A stretch of DNA of 14,659 nucleotides from Spirochaetaceae bacterium (GCA_031255315.1 JAIRSS010000067.1:1-14659), one strand, 5' to 3'; shown: positions 6,854 to 14,439, numbered from the stretch's first letter. The notes: generated by a model not told the origin, from the letters alone. Program-made: numbers and translations.

Positions 6854-7669
6854 ATGCTGGTCTCTCTTGAAGCGGTTCCCCGCAGCCGGGAAGCCTTGGC
6901 GGATGCGGTAATTACCGCGGCGGCGTTTCCCCAAATCAGCCGTATAAACGCGCCGGACATCCTGCGGTTTTCCCTCCGTTCCTGGGACGCCTGCGGAATG
7001 CTGGCGGAATTGACTGCATCCACTTATAGCGCGGGGGCGTTCATACCTGACTGCATGCCCCACATCCGCGCTATTGATTTCGATTTGAACGAGCCGTTTC
7101 CGCACCGGGACCTGTTCCGTTCCGGGGGGATACGCCGGGCGCTGGTTGTTGCCGGGGACCCTCCCCGGGATAAGACGCACCGGACCTACCCCACCGAAAC
7201 CGTTGCTTTTATCCGCAAGCTGAAAGCGGAAATGCCGGAACTGCGGCTCTACGCGGCCTTTGATCCGTACCGGTCCAACATACGGTATGAACTGGAGTAT
7301 GTTCGTATTAAAGAAGAAGCCGGAGCGGAAGGGTTTATGAGCCAGCCGTTTTTCGATCTCAGGCTGCTGGAAATTTACGCTGAATATCTTGAGGGGAAAG
7401 AAATTTTCTGGGGCGTTACCCCGGTACTTTCCGGGTCGAACCGGAACTACTGGGAATCCCGCAACCGGGCGGTGTTTCCAAAAACCTTCCGCCCCACTCT
7501 GGAGTGGAACGTGGAATTTGGCCGCCGGGTGCTGGATTTCTGCGCCAGGAACCGGTTCAACCTTTACCTTATGCCCATCAAGGGAGACTTAAAAGCCTAC
7601 CTTGACGGGCTGTTCGGAAAAGAGGCCGCCGAATTACCAGCCGAAGCGCACCCCCGTAGTAATACCTAA
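6854..7669 (+). CDS. Methylenetetrahydrofolate reductase-family protein (MetF-like)
   Basis: 271 aa, a compact member of the MTHFR TIM-barrel family (PF02219). Family landmarks in order: SLEAVPRSRE at the N-terminus, with Glu6 in the place of the catalytic Glu of the FEFFPP strand; LVVAGDPPRD (97-106), as in 'vLrGDpP'; YAAFDPYR (133-140); AGAEGFMSQPFFD (156-168), which is the characteristic 'aGAdFfiTQpfFD'; and GVTPVLS (187-193), as in 'GimPi'. Classical enzymes reduce 5,10-methylene-THF to 5-methyl-THF using FAD. This branch is divergent and its true substrate is uncertain. It is separated by only 2 bp from the thioesterase stop, so the two are probably translated from one message. The last roughly 12 residues are encoded inside the convergent barrel gene and look like read-through tail. 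Confidence 0.8.
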   Translation: MLVSLEAVPRSREALADAVITAAAFPQISRINAPDILRFSLRSWDACGMLAELTASTYSAGAFIPDCMPHIRAIDFDLNEPFPHRDLFRSGGIRRALVVAGDPPRDKTHRTYPTETVAFIRKLKAEMPELRLYAAFDPYRSNIRYELEYVRIKEEAGAEGFMSQPFFDLRLLEIYAEYLEGKEIFWGVTPVLSGSNRNYWESRNRAVFPKTFRPTLEWNVEFGRRVLDFCARNRFNLYLMPIKGDLKAYLDGLFGKEAAELPAEAHPRSNT

Positions 7670-8908
7670 GCCATTGATGGCAAAACTTTTTCTAAAGTCT
7701 TCGGACAGAGAGGCCGCGCCAATGTCAATTTGGACGGCCCTCAAGTTCAGGGTTACGCCGATCCCATGGTTCCACATATTGTCCCCATAGCCGGTACTAA
7801 AGGTAAAGGCAAGCAGAGAATTTGATCGCATTATATTGAAAAGACCTATCCGGGCCTTCGCCGACCATTCAAAAGAATGGGGTTGCAGGTATGTGTCATT
7901 GTAGGCGTACCCGATTTGAGGGATAAGGGCCAGGGAAAAAACTTTGTACCGAAAAGGAGTGTAGACCGCGTGGACCCCAAACTTAAAGGGCCTGAAAATC
8001 TGAAGGTTGTCGTGAGAAGATTCAATCACCTTGTCTTTCAACAGATCGTCTATGCTTCCATTGTTTAGCAGATCGTCTAGTATATCCTTTGAATCCAGTT
8101 TTTTACCCCCCCGTATTACGGCTTTATTCGTAAGCTGGGAAGGGAAAAGGGGGATGTGGGTTACGGCGGCTCCGATTGATAACAGTTTCGGCAAAATCGA
8201 ATAATCAACCCCGGCGGTTATGTCAACGCCTCCCTGGCCGGAAAGGTTGGAAGGATCTAGCTTGATAGAATTCAACGCATCCGTTATATCGCCGCTTCCC
8301 GTGTCCTCCATCTCAAAAGGCGTATAGAGGGCGAAGTCGTATTCAAAATCGGCGTAGACGCCTCCGGTGCTGCTGGTACGAATGATATAATGAGCGTTAG
8401 GCTTCATATACACAAGAGGGAAATAATAGGCCGGACGCACCGCGATTCTGAACCGTTTTTCCCGGTTCTGCCCAACATGGAAATACCCGTGAGCGCCCAC
8501 TTCCATGAAGGCCGACCCGCCGATCCCTATATCCCCGCTATAGGTTTTATTAAGTTCGTTCCCTTGAAGAAATTCTTGCAGTTCCTTGGAAAGGGCAAAC
8601 TGCCCCAAAAATTCAAGACCGGAAAACAATCCAAACCCCATTTCCTCTTGGATGTTCAGATTTATAAAAAAATCAAGATTGGCGCCCACATCGACGTACA
8701 GAGGCCGAGGCTCTTTGGTAAAATCGAGCTCTATGGTTTTCTTAAAAATATCGAACATACTGATATGACTGTTGGCAACGCTGATCCTCCCGTTAACGCC
8801 CAATTCAAAACCCCTGGGGGGAATATCCGCAATCCCGGAGGGAAGATCCGCCCACAATGATACCGCGCCGGCTAACAACACCGCAATACAGGCGTAAAGT
8901 TTTTTCAT
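7634..8908 (-). CDS. Outer-membrane beta-barrel protein candidate (424 aa)
   Basis: A signal peptide is visible (residues 1-20, ending SLWA before DLPSG). The mature chain is rich in alternating aromatic/hydrophobic and polar residues and glycines, as in transmembrane beta-strands. It ends in GLGITTGVRFGW, a C-terminal strand with terminal aromatic residue like the BAM recognition signal. Middle segments include FRIAVRPAYYFPLVYM and VDITAGVDYSILPKLLSIGAA, plus an Asp/Leu/Lys-rich stretch near residues 270-290 that could be a surface or periplasmic loop. I recognise no named family. The start overlaps the stop of the upstream 861-aa lipoprotein (ATGA), with AAGGAGA as ribosome site, so the two are co-translated. 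The 3' end overlaps the MetF-like gene by 36 bp on the opposite strand. Function is unknown; location is inferred. Confidence 0.8.
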   Translation of the reverse strand: MKKLYACIAVLLAGAVSLWADLPSGIADIPPRGFELGVNGRISVANSHISMFDIFKKTIELDFTKEPRPLYVDVGANLDFFINLNIQEEMGFGLFSGLEFLGQFALSKELQEFLQGNELNKTYSGDIGIGGSAFMEVGAHGYFHVGQNREKRFRIAVRPAYYFPLVYMKPNAHYIIRTSSTGGVYADFEYDFALYTPFEMEDTGSGDITDALNSIKLDPSNLSGQGGVDITAGVDYSILPKLLSIGAAVTHIPLFPSQLTNKAVIRGGKKLDSKDILDDLLNNGSIDDLLKDKVIESSHDNLQIFRPFKFGVHAVYTPFRYKVFSLALIPQIGYAYNDTYLQPHSFEWSAKARIGLFNIMRSNSLLAFTFSTGYGDNMWNHGIGVTLNLRAVQIDIGAASLSEDFRKSFAINGLGITTGVRFGW

Positions 8909-11490
8909 ATTGACATCTCCTTTAGATCAATAGTGGCGTCGATGCCGGCATTGATGCTAAGGCTTAACAGACCAAACCTCGGAGGTACGTTCAGATACCC
9001 CCCATTTTCAAGTTTTAATATGACTCCTGTAGGCGTGAACCGCTTGCTTGGCCCCAGCTTGGGGGCCAATGGAAGACTGATATTCTTACCGGTTAACGGA
9101 ATCTCAATATCACCGGCTTCGTCATCACGGTCTCTGTTGATTATAAGCCTTCCATTTTCAATAAACGCTCCGCTCAAGTTAATATTCAGCGTTAGGGTGC
9201 TAAAGGCCACGTCCAGTCCGTCTCCCGTGCTTTCCACAAAACTCAGCATATTCTGGCCTTCCATTTCGCCCAGGAATTTGGTTAGGTCAATAGTTGCTCC
9301 TCCGGATTTGGCCTTCAGTTTCAGGGGAACAACAACCACAAGATCGGCTTTAAAGGCATTTACGCCGTCCCTGCCGTCAACCATTGCTCTCGTTATGGTA
9401 ATACCAGACGAGCCCCCGTTCTTCGGCTTAAATTGCATCCCGTACGTAATCTTTAAAGGGGTCCCCTCAAGCATACCGTTAAAAACTTCCGTAAAGTCAA
9501 TTGGAGAGTTTAAGCTGGAATTGGATTTTTCAAGGTCGCCCGTAAACGATTCATCACCTTTAGCCGGCAGGGCCAGAGGCTCTTTGATAATCTCAAGAGA
9601 GTCGTTGTAGAGACTATCGGTTCCCGCCGCCAAATTAAGCGTTATCGTATTCGTTGCATTAAGATCCGGACCGCTAAAGAAAAGATACCCCTGAATGTTC
9701 TCAAATTCGACATCCTTTAACATCGTTTCCATGTCTTCGCTGTCGGAAAGAGAAAATCCTCCCGTTGTATCAGGAAAAGATCCGCTGGCAAAATCATCCG
9801 CCAAGCCCGGATCAATAGTTGCTTCCTTCCAGTCAAAAACAACTTCCGCCGTACAATCAATAATAGTAACTTCTTGGCCGGGAATAATACGCTCCAACTC
9901 AAAAACCGGAACGGCGACTGCATTCTTGGAGGCAAGCGTAACGTAAAACGGTACGGAACGATTGGATTGTATATCAAAACCAACAGAAGGCGTTGACGGC
10001 GTCGATGTTCTATTGGTAAATTTTTCCGCGGCGCCCTTTTGAATTTCCCGTGTCGCGTTCACCTCGAAGGGGACGGATTTTACGGTCATCATCAAATCTT
10101 TTATACTGCTCTCGCCGAACGTCATCTTCACGCCGACTTCGTTTATCGTAATGGCAGATACTGTTTCGGCTAATTCATCAAAAGAAGCGGAAATCTTTTT
10201 CGCGGGGCGGCCGTCAGGACCGCGATCATTATTAAAATTATCCAGCACCTGATCGCCGCTGATATAAACAGTGCTGAATTCTCCCACACTAAAAGAAACC
10301 GGGATTTCCAGCGCGCCCTTGTCGTTAAACGAGATTTCAGTATCGGGCCGTTCTACCCTCAGCGAGTAGACGCCGGACACCCTTATTGGCTTGGGGTTGA
10401 ACATTTTTCCCGCCAGATTAGCCGCGCCGGAAGCGCCCGAAAACCTAACATCCGCCAATCCCTTATTAAGCGGTGTTCCGCCATAAGCCGGCGCGCCCGG
10501 GTTGTCATCCTGCATGATTACCAGGCCGGCAAGCCCGAGGCCGATCCCTTTTAGCGCGCTTCTATCAAGGTTGAGAGACCCCGCGCTAATCTTGGCCTGA
10601 ACAAATTCAGACGGCGCGCCACTCTCTATTGTTGAATTCCCCACCTGCTTATTAGCAACATCAGTAAAAGAAATCCCCTGCGCCGTTTTTATTATGGCGT
10701 CATCAGAAAATTTAATCTCCGGCGACAGGGTAAACGCTGCCGGTGACTGATACGAAAACGATATGGAAAGGGTCTTTTCTAAGGTCTTCCCAGCCAGCGG
10801 AAAGGATACCACTGCCGGGCGGCCGGAAGACACGGTATACGACGATTCACTGGAGGCTGTCGAATTGATTCTAAAATTCTCTAACGTTATAGAACCGCCG
10901 CCCAAATTCGCTCCCTGAAGGGTAAGTGTTAATATAAGGCTGCCTTTATGAAAACTCAAACTCGTAAAGCCTGTCGCGTTAACCGTTATTGGCGAAACGG
11001 AACCGCTTCCCCGACTGCCAGGAAGAGGCTGGACAGGAAAAGCAGTCTTTGTCAGAATATCTTTAATCGTCTCCTTCATATCAATGGAAATTTTATTATC
11101 GTCTCCTGTTGACAGGGGATCTAACGTAAACGTCTGCTTTATATTTTGAAATTCCTCGTTCAGGCCCGAATCTTCGCCTAAATACTTCTCAAAATCCAAC
11201 GATTGTTCTTTCAGGGGAAAAGAGATCAGAAATTTCTGAACATCACCGGCTTCGCCGCCGACTCTATAATCAAGAACCCTGATTCCTTTTTCACCATCAG
11301 TAGACGCATCAGCAAAAACAGCAGTCAGTTCCTTCTGAAAGTTTTCAGTAAAATTGAATTTTGACGATACCGGAATGTTCGGATTAATTCCCGCCTTAAT
11401 GTGTATCCGTTCAGGCATAGCAAAATTTGAACAGGACAACACCGCAAGGCTCGCTGCCGCCGCACATAGAAAACCTGGAATTTTCCGCAT
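8905..11490 (-). CDS. Very large beta-rich lipoprotein, unknown function (861 aa)
   Basis: The start at 11490 is preferred over an upstream in-frame ATG at 11601: it has GGGGAG 6 nt upstream and begins a good signal peptide with a lipobox, LAVLSC, lipidation expected at Cys20. It also lies just downstream of a strong promoter, so the longer form would start upstream of transcription. The mature protein is Ser/Thr/Gly/Asn-rich with many short alternating strands and recurrent segments of the type 'ITLENFRINS', 'VSFPLAGKTLEKTLSISF', 'EIPLTGKNISLPLAP' and 'LTLTLQGANLGGGS'. These suggest a string of beta-sandwich or beta-helix modules. Only one Cys is evident after the lipobox (IIDCTAEV). No family is recognised. 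It is co-translated with the barrel gene below it, so a lipoprotein anchored at the outer membrane working with that barrel is the simplest inference. Confidence 0.8.
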   Translation of the reverse strand: MRKIPGFLCAAAASLAVLSCSNFAMPERIHIKAGINPNIPVSSKFNFTENFQKELTAVFADASTDGEKGIRVLDYRVGGEAGDVQKFLISFPLKEQSLDFEKYLGEDSGLNEEFQNIKQTFTLDPLSTGDDNKISIDMKETIKDILTKTAFPVQPLPGSRGSGSVSPITVNATGFTSLSFHKGSLILTLTLQGANLGGGSITLENFRINSTASSESSYTVSSGRPAVVSFPLAGKTLEKTLSISFSYQSPAAFTLSPEIKFSDDAIIKTAQGISFTDVANKQVGNSTIESGAPSEFVQAKISAGSLNLDRSALKGIGLGLAGLVIMQDDNPGAPAYGGTPLNKGLADVRFSGASGAANLAGKMFNPKPIRVSGVYSLRVERPDTEISFNDKGALEIPVSFSVGEFSTVYISGDQVLDNFNNDRGPDGRPAKKISASFDELAETVSAITINEVGVKMTFGESSIKDLMMTVKSVPFEVNATREIQKGAAEKFTNRTSTPSTPSVGFDIQSNRSVPFYVTLASKNAVAVPVFELERIIPGQEVTIIDCTAEVVFDWKEATIDPGLADDFASGSFPDTTGGFSLSDSEDMETMLKDVEFENIQGYLFFSGPDLNATNTITLNLAAGTDSLYNDSLEIIKEPLALPAKGDESFTGDLEKSNSSLNSPIDFTEVFNGMLEGTPLKITYGMQFKPKNGGSSGITITRAMVDGRDGVNAFKADLVVVVPLKLKAKSGGATIDLTKFLGEMEGQNMLSFVESTGDGLDVAFSTLTLNINLSGAFIENGRLIINRDRDDEAGDIEIPLTGKNISLPLAPKLGPSKRFTPTGVILKLENGGYLNVPPRFGLLSLSINAGIDATIDLKEMSI

Positions 11491-11521
11491 AAATGACTCC
11501 CCACAAAAAGCATATCCCTCT

Positions 11522-11550
11522 AATATACAGAAAAAAAGGCAAAGATTCAA
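11522..11550 (-). promoter_or_regulatory. Strong sigma70-type promoter of the lipoprotein/barrel operon
   Basis: Minus strand: TTGAAT (11550-11545), a 17-bp spacer rich in T, then TATATT (11527-11522). Five of six -10 bases and four of six -35 bases match consensus. The expected transcription start is near 11515, giving a leader of about 25 nt that contains the GGGGAG ribosome site before the ATG at 11490. Confidence 0.65.
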
Positions 11551-11659
11551 TCCTGCGTGTTGCCTCAAATTAATCCAACCGAAAAAAGGCCGGTTTCTCA
11601 AAACTAAAACCCAGCCGAAATGGTTTAAGTCGTTATACTACAAAAATTATACAAAGGGG

Positions 11660-11728
11660 TCTGGTCCAAAACCGTGCCTCCGGCTATGCCGGGAACGTTA
11701 GCGCACAGTCAATTAGTTTTGGAACAAA
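11660..11728. repeat. Nested palindromic element, 69 bp
   Basis: Outer arms TCTGGTCCAAAAC (11660-11672) and GTTTTGGAACAAA (11716-11728) are inverted, with 11 of 13 bases pairing. Inside them are GTGC (11674-11677) with GCAC (11703-11706), and at the centre the perfect hairpin CCGGC-TAT-GCCGG (11680-11692). The three levels are concentric, so one long cruciform or RNA stem is possible. There is no coding sense. It resembles REP-type or MITE-remnant intergenic elements. Confidence 0.6.
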
Positions 11729-11935
11729 CTCAAAGCTCTAATTTTAGTCAGGGTAAAGAGTTATCAGTGGCTCAAAAGCCCGCCATAATGCCCCATAATC
11801 GAATTTTAAATCGAAGTCTAACAGGGATTAGAGTTGTTTGGGCTAGGTTTTGTTTTGAGGCGTCACGCACGTCCTGCGTCCTGAAGCATCAGCACTTCAC
11901 GTGAGTTCGACGAGAAGAAACCTTATGTTCTATAG
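11729..11935. other. Non-coding stretch between two palindromic elements
   Basis: No supportable gene. The DNA is A/T-rich to about 11855 and then changes abruptly. At 11865-11883 there is a small hairpin ACGCA-CGTCC-TGCGT overlapping a tandem direct repeat CGTCCTG CGTCCTG (11870-11883). The only open frame (11674-11904) has no ribosome site and an unconvincing protein. Confidence 0.5.
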
Positions 11936-12042
11936 CGTCATTGCAAACATACGGCAAACTGCCGGGCGGCGTACAATCCAAAGGAGGCGAACGCTTTACT
12001 GGATTGCTTCACCCAACAATTTATTGCACTCTCGCAATGATG
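11936..12042. repeat. Degenerate CGTCATTGC...GCAATGATG palindromic repeat element
   Basis: The element begins CGTCATTGC (11936-11944) and ends GCAATGATG (12034-12042), inverted with 8 of 9 matches. Inner arms CAATCCA (11974-11980) and TGGATTG (12000-12006) are perfectly complementary. The words CGTCATTGCGAG and GAAGCAATCC are, from memory, the hallmark of a family of palindromic intergenic repeats scattered through many bacterial genomes. This copy keeps the order on the minus strand (CATCATTGCGAG ... GTGAAGCAATCC) but with altered spacing, so it looks like an old or recombined copy. Confidence 0.6.
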
Positions 12043-12185
12043 AGTGTCGTCTTCTGTCAATGCAGGCGGAAAAGGCGGCGGCACTCGGCGTACGAGTCCG
12101 GACGTGGGGGGTATTGAGCGCTCCCGCTCTCCGGCGGTTGAAGCCCGGCATATCCTTGCCGCCGTGTTCCCCGGATCTGCGCGGC
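12043..12185. other. Downstream flank of ffh, no gene seen
   Basis: G/C-rich DNA after the ffh stop. It contains the small inverted repeats ACTCG-GCGTA-CGAGT (about 12083-12097) and GAGCG/CGCTC (about 12116-12129). Neither is followed by a T-run on the minus strand, so no intrinsic terminator for ffh can be called. Confidence 0.4.
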
Positions 12186-13547
12186 CTACATTCCCCTCTG
12201 GAACTGGGCCAGCATCGCCTGAGCCTGGGCGGGGTTCTTCCCCTTTTTCGCCATCTTCTTCATCATGGAGCGCATCTTCTCGAACTTTTTGAGGAGCCGC
12301 GCCACTTCCGCCACCGAAGCGCCGGAACCCCGGGCGATGCGGGCGCGCCGGGAGGGGCCGACGATGAGGTGGTTAGCCCGCTCCTTCCGGGTCATGGAGG
12401 ATAGTATGGCTTCCTGGCGCTTAAAGTCTTCTTTATTAATATCCTCTTCGCTGATCTGGGCGGCCATGCCGGGGATCATGTCTAACATGGACTTGAGGGA
12501 ACCCATCTTCTTTACCGCCCGGAGTTGGGAGAGCCAGTCTTCCAGGGTAAAGCTCTCTTTCTCCATCTTTCTTTGGAGTTCCTGCGCTTCCTCCTGATCG
12601 ATGACCGTCCGGGCTTTTTCGACCAGCGTTACGACGTCTCCCATGCCCAGAATACGGCCCGCCGTGCGATCCGGGTGGAACGGCTCCAGGTCTTCGGGTT
12701 TTTCGCCCGTCCCGGTGAACTTGAGGGGTTTGCCGGTAACGGTCTTGAGGGAGAGGGCCGCGCCGCCCCGAGTGTCGGAGTCGAACTTGGTGAGGATGAC
12801 CCCCGTCAGCCCTATCTTTTCGTCAAAGGTTCGGGCGATGTCCGCAGCGGACTGACCGGTCATGGCGTCCGCTACCAGGAGCAGTTCATCCGGCTTGGCG
12901 GCGTCTTTAAGGCGGGAGAGTTCCTCCATCATCGGCTCATCGATCTGGAGGCGGCCCGTGGTGTCTACGATCAGCGTGTCGATGAGGTTCTTCCGGGCGT
13001 ATTGCAGGGCTTCCCGGTAAACGCTTACGCTGTCCGGGGACTCAAGCCCCGCGTCCTCTGCCCGGAAGACCGGTACACCTATCCTGCCGCCCATAACGGA
13101 AAGCTGCTCCGCCGCTGCGGGACGGACCAGATCGCAGGCTGCCAGGAGGGGTTTGCGGCCTTCTTTCTTGAGTCTGAGGGCCAGTTTCGCGGAGGTGGTG
13201 GTCTTCCCTGCGCCTTGAAGCCCTAGCATCAGAATGACCGAGATAGTATCCGGCCCCTTCAGTTTGAGCCCTCCCGGCTCGCCGCCGCCCAGGAACGAAA
13301 CGAGTTTATCGTGAAGAATCTTGACAAACTGCTGCCCGGGGTCCACCGAGCGCAGAACCTTTTCGCCTTTGGCTTCCTCTATTGTGGAATTGACGAACCG
13401 GCGGACGACTCGCAGGTTTACATCCGCCTCCAAGAGGGCCAGCTTGATGGCGTCTACCGCGTCATCAATGTTTTTTTCCGTGATGGCCGATTTGCCGGAC
13501 ACAAACCGGAGGGCGTCGGTTACTTTTTGGGTAAGTTTGTCTAACAT
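12186..13547 (-). CDS. ffh: Signal recognition particle GTPase Ffh (SRP54 homologue)
   Basis: 453 aa, the normal length. Ffh binds 4.5S RNA and the signal sequences of nascent proteins and delivers ribosomes to FtsY at the membrane. The N domain opens MLDKLTQKVTDALR. G domain motifs: GLQGAGKTT (G1, 109-117), DLVRPAAAEQL (139-149), DTTGR (G3, 195-199, where DTAGR is usual), TKFD (G4, 253-256) and DTRGGAALS. The methionine-rich M domain (from about 320) has DMIPGM, the RNA-binding RRARIARGSG helix and a final KMRSMMKKMAKKGKNP stretch ending in FQRGM. The in-frame extension upstream to 13637 is not part of the family, so 13547 is the start. No Shine-Dalgarno sequence precedes it (ACTACCCCC then ATG). 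The usual partner genes rpsP and rimM do not follow; the downstream flank is non-coding. Confidence 0.96.
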   Translation of the reverse strand: MLDKLTQKVTDALRFVSGKSAITEKNIDDAVDAIKLALLEADVNLRVVRRFVNSTIEEAKGEKVLRSVDPGQQFVKILHDKLVSFLGGGEPGGLKLKGPDTISVILMLGLQGAGKTTTSAKLALRLKKEGRKPLLAACDLVRPAAAEQLSVMGGRIGVPVFRAEDAGLESPDSVSVYREALQYARKNLIDTLIVDTTGRLQIDEPMMEELSRLKDAAKPDELLLVADAMTGQSAADIARTFDEKIGLTGVILTKFDSDTRGGAALSLKTVTGKPLKFTGTGEKPEDLEPFHPDRTAGRILGMGDVVTLVEKARTVIDQEEAQELQRKMEKESFTLEDWLSQLRAVKKMGSLKSMLDMIPGMAAQISEEDINKEDFKRQEAILSSMTRKERANHLIVGPSRRARIARGSGASVAEVARLLKKFEKMRSMMKKMAKKGKNPAQAQAMLAQFQRGM

Positions 13548-13553
13548 GGGGGT

Positions 13554-13583
13554 AGTATACCCGTATTGTAGAGAATTCCGCAA
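13554..13583 (-). promoter_or_regulatory. Possible ffh promoter giving a leaderless message
   Basis: Minus strand: TATACT (13559-13554), 18 bp from TTGCGG (13583-13578). The -10 ends 6 nt before the ATG, so transcription would start at or next to the start codon. TACAAT (13570-13565) is an alternative -10 that would leave a leader of about 11 nt without a ribosome site. Confidence 0.4.
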
Positions 13584-13656
13584 GATTACCCGGATTGGCT
13601 GTATACGTTCCGGGCCGGGGGATCGAAGCGCATACATCTCCGTTCAGAAGGTGTTT

Positions 13657-13694
13657 GGGCTGCGGGGCTCATTTTTTTGATCGGCAGCCCCCGC
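13657..13694. repeat. Inverted repeat with two alternative pairings and an A/T-rich loop
   Basis: GGGCTGC (13657-13663) pairs with GCAGCCC (13684-13690). Alternatively GCGGGGCT (13662-13669) pairs with AGCCCCCGC (13686-13694), leaving one bulged C. The loop contains seven T (13672-13678 on the plus strand). It lies just downstream of the broken barrel gene, before the ffh promoter. It could be a structural terminator-like element, but no T-run follows on the minus strand. Confidence 0.4.
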
Positions 13695-13709
13695 CTCATT
13701 ACGATTTCC

Positions 13710-14167
13710 CTATCCGATTTTAAATGCTATGCCGCCCTTGATATAATTAGCGGTTGACGCCCAGCCGAATTCCCCAAATACTCCAAACGACGGACCAAAA
13801 AAATACCGCGCTCCTAGATGCAACCCGAAGACTGGATACGGTATGGGTATAAAAAATATATTCCCTATGCCCAGGGTTAGGTTCGCGTATACATCAAGGC
13901 CCTTTACGCCTAAATCGGGATGATACCCGGCCCGTAGGCATACTCGCCGATAATAAACGGCGACAACCCCAGACCCAGGGTTATCGGCAGGCCGCCGATT
14001 CCCCATTCAAAGTTTGCCCCGCCATTATTACCGAACAACCCGCTGTACAGATCAACGGTAAAACTTTTTTGCCCGAGGCTGGAATTAATTTTTCCAAAAT
14101 CTATTGCCGAAACCCCGCCGGCGATAAGTATCGACAGCGCCAAACCAAATGCAATTTTCTTTACCAT
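13710..14167 (-). pseudogene. Small outer-membrane barrel gene with a one-base frameshift
   Basis: Two overlapping minus-strand frames make one protein. The first (14167 down to about 13931) gives a signal peptide ending GGVSA, then FTVDLYSGLFGNNGG and ITLGLGLSPFIIGEYAYG, and stops at 13910. The second frame, shifted by -1, continues with AGYHPDLGVKGLDVYANLTL, then LGARYFFGPSFGVFGEFG, and ends IKGGIAFKIG at 13710. Joining them at the G-run 13931-13933 gives a 152-aa glycine- and aromatic-rich beta-barrel-type protein, like many small treponemal outer-membrane proteins. Losing one G from a GGGG run would explain the break. It may be a real mutation, a phase-variable tract or a sequencing error. 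A good ribosome site (AGGGGGGAA) precedes the ATG. Specific function is unknown. Confidence 0.65.
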
Positions 14168-14195
14168 GTGTTCCCCCCTGAAAAACTATTTTCCG

Positions 14196-14216
14196 CAGCC
14201 AAATTTGGTTTGGCTG
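14196..14216 (-). repeat. Perfect 8-bp inverted repeat in the leader of the barrel gene
   Basis: CAGCCAAA (14196-14203) and TTTGGCTG (14209-14216) are fully complementary around a 5-nt loop, 29 bp upstream of the barrel gene ATG. It could be an operator or a leader hairpin. A weaker CCGA/TCGG pair follows at about 14221-14233. Confidence 0.55.
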
Positions 14217-14439
14217 GCAACCGAAGCTGTCGGAAAAGTGGTTTTCGGCCTCATAGAACACTATATATAGCGGGTTCATTTCTTTTTATACTCCCGCCTC
14301 CCGCGGCTCACTCCACCCACAGTTTTTGTGTCCTGGAAATGCTGTGCGTTTCTTTTGCTGGCACAAAACCATCATATACAGCCTGAACGTTATGCGCAAT
14401 TTCACCTGAAAATTTATTGAAGAATATTATAAAAGCAAG

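Noticed and set aside
11674..11904. 76-aa plus-strand frame between the two palindromic elements
   Set aside because: No ribosome site, spans part of a palindromic repeat, and the protein has no recognisable features.
11901..12404. 167-aa plus-strand frame overlapping the end of ffh
   Set aside because: Runs antisense into the conserved ffh M domain and begins inside a repeat element; Leu/Pro/His-rich shadow composition.
14381..14400. Integron attC-like core (GCCTGAACGTTATGCGCAA), with a similar GAACGTTAGCGCA at 11693-11705
   Set aside because: Resembles an attC right end just before an AT-rich gene, but no matching left R'' box or paired L boxes were found at attC spacing and no integrase is in the window.
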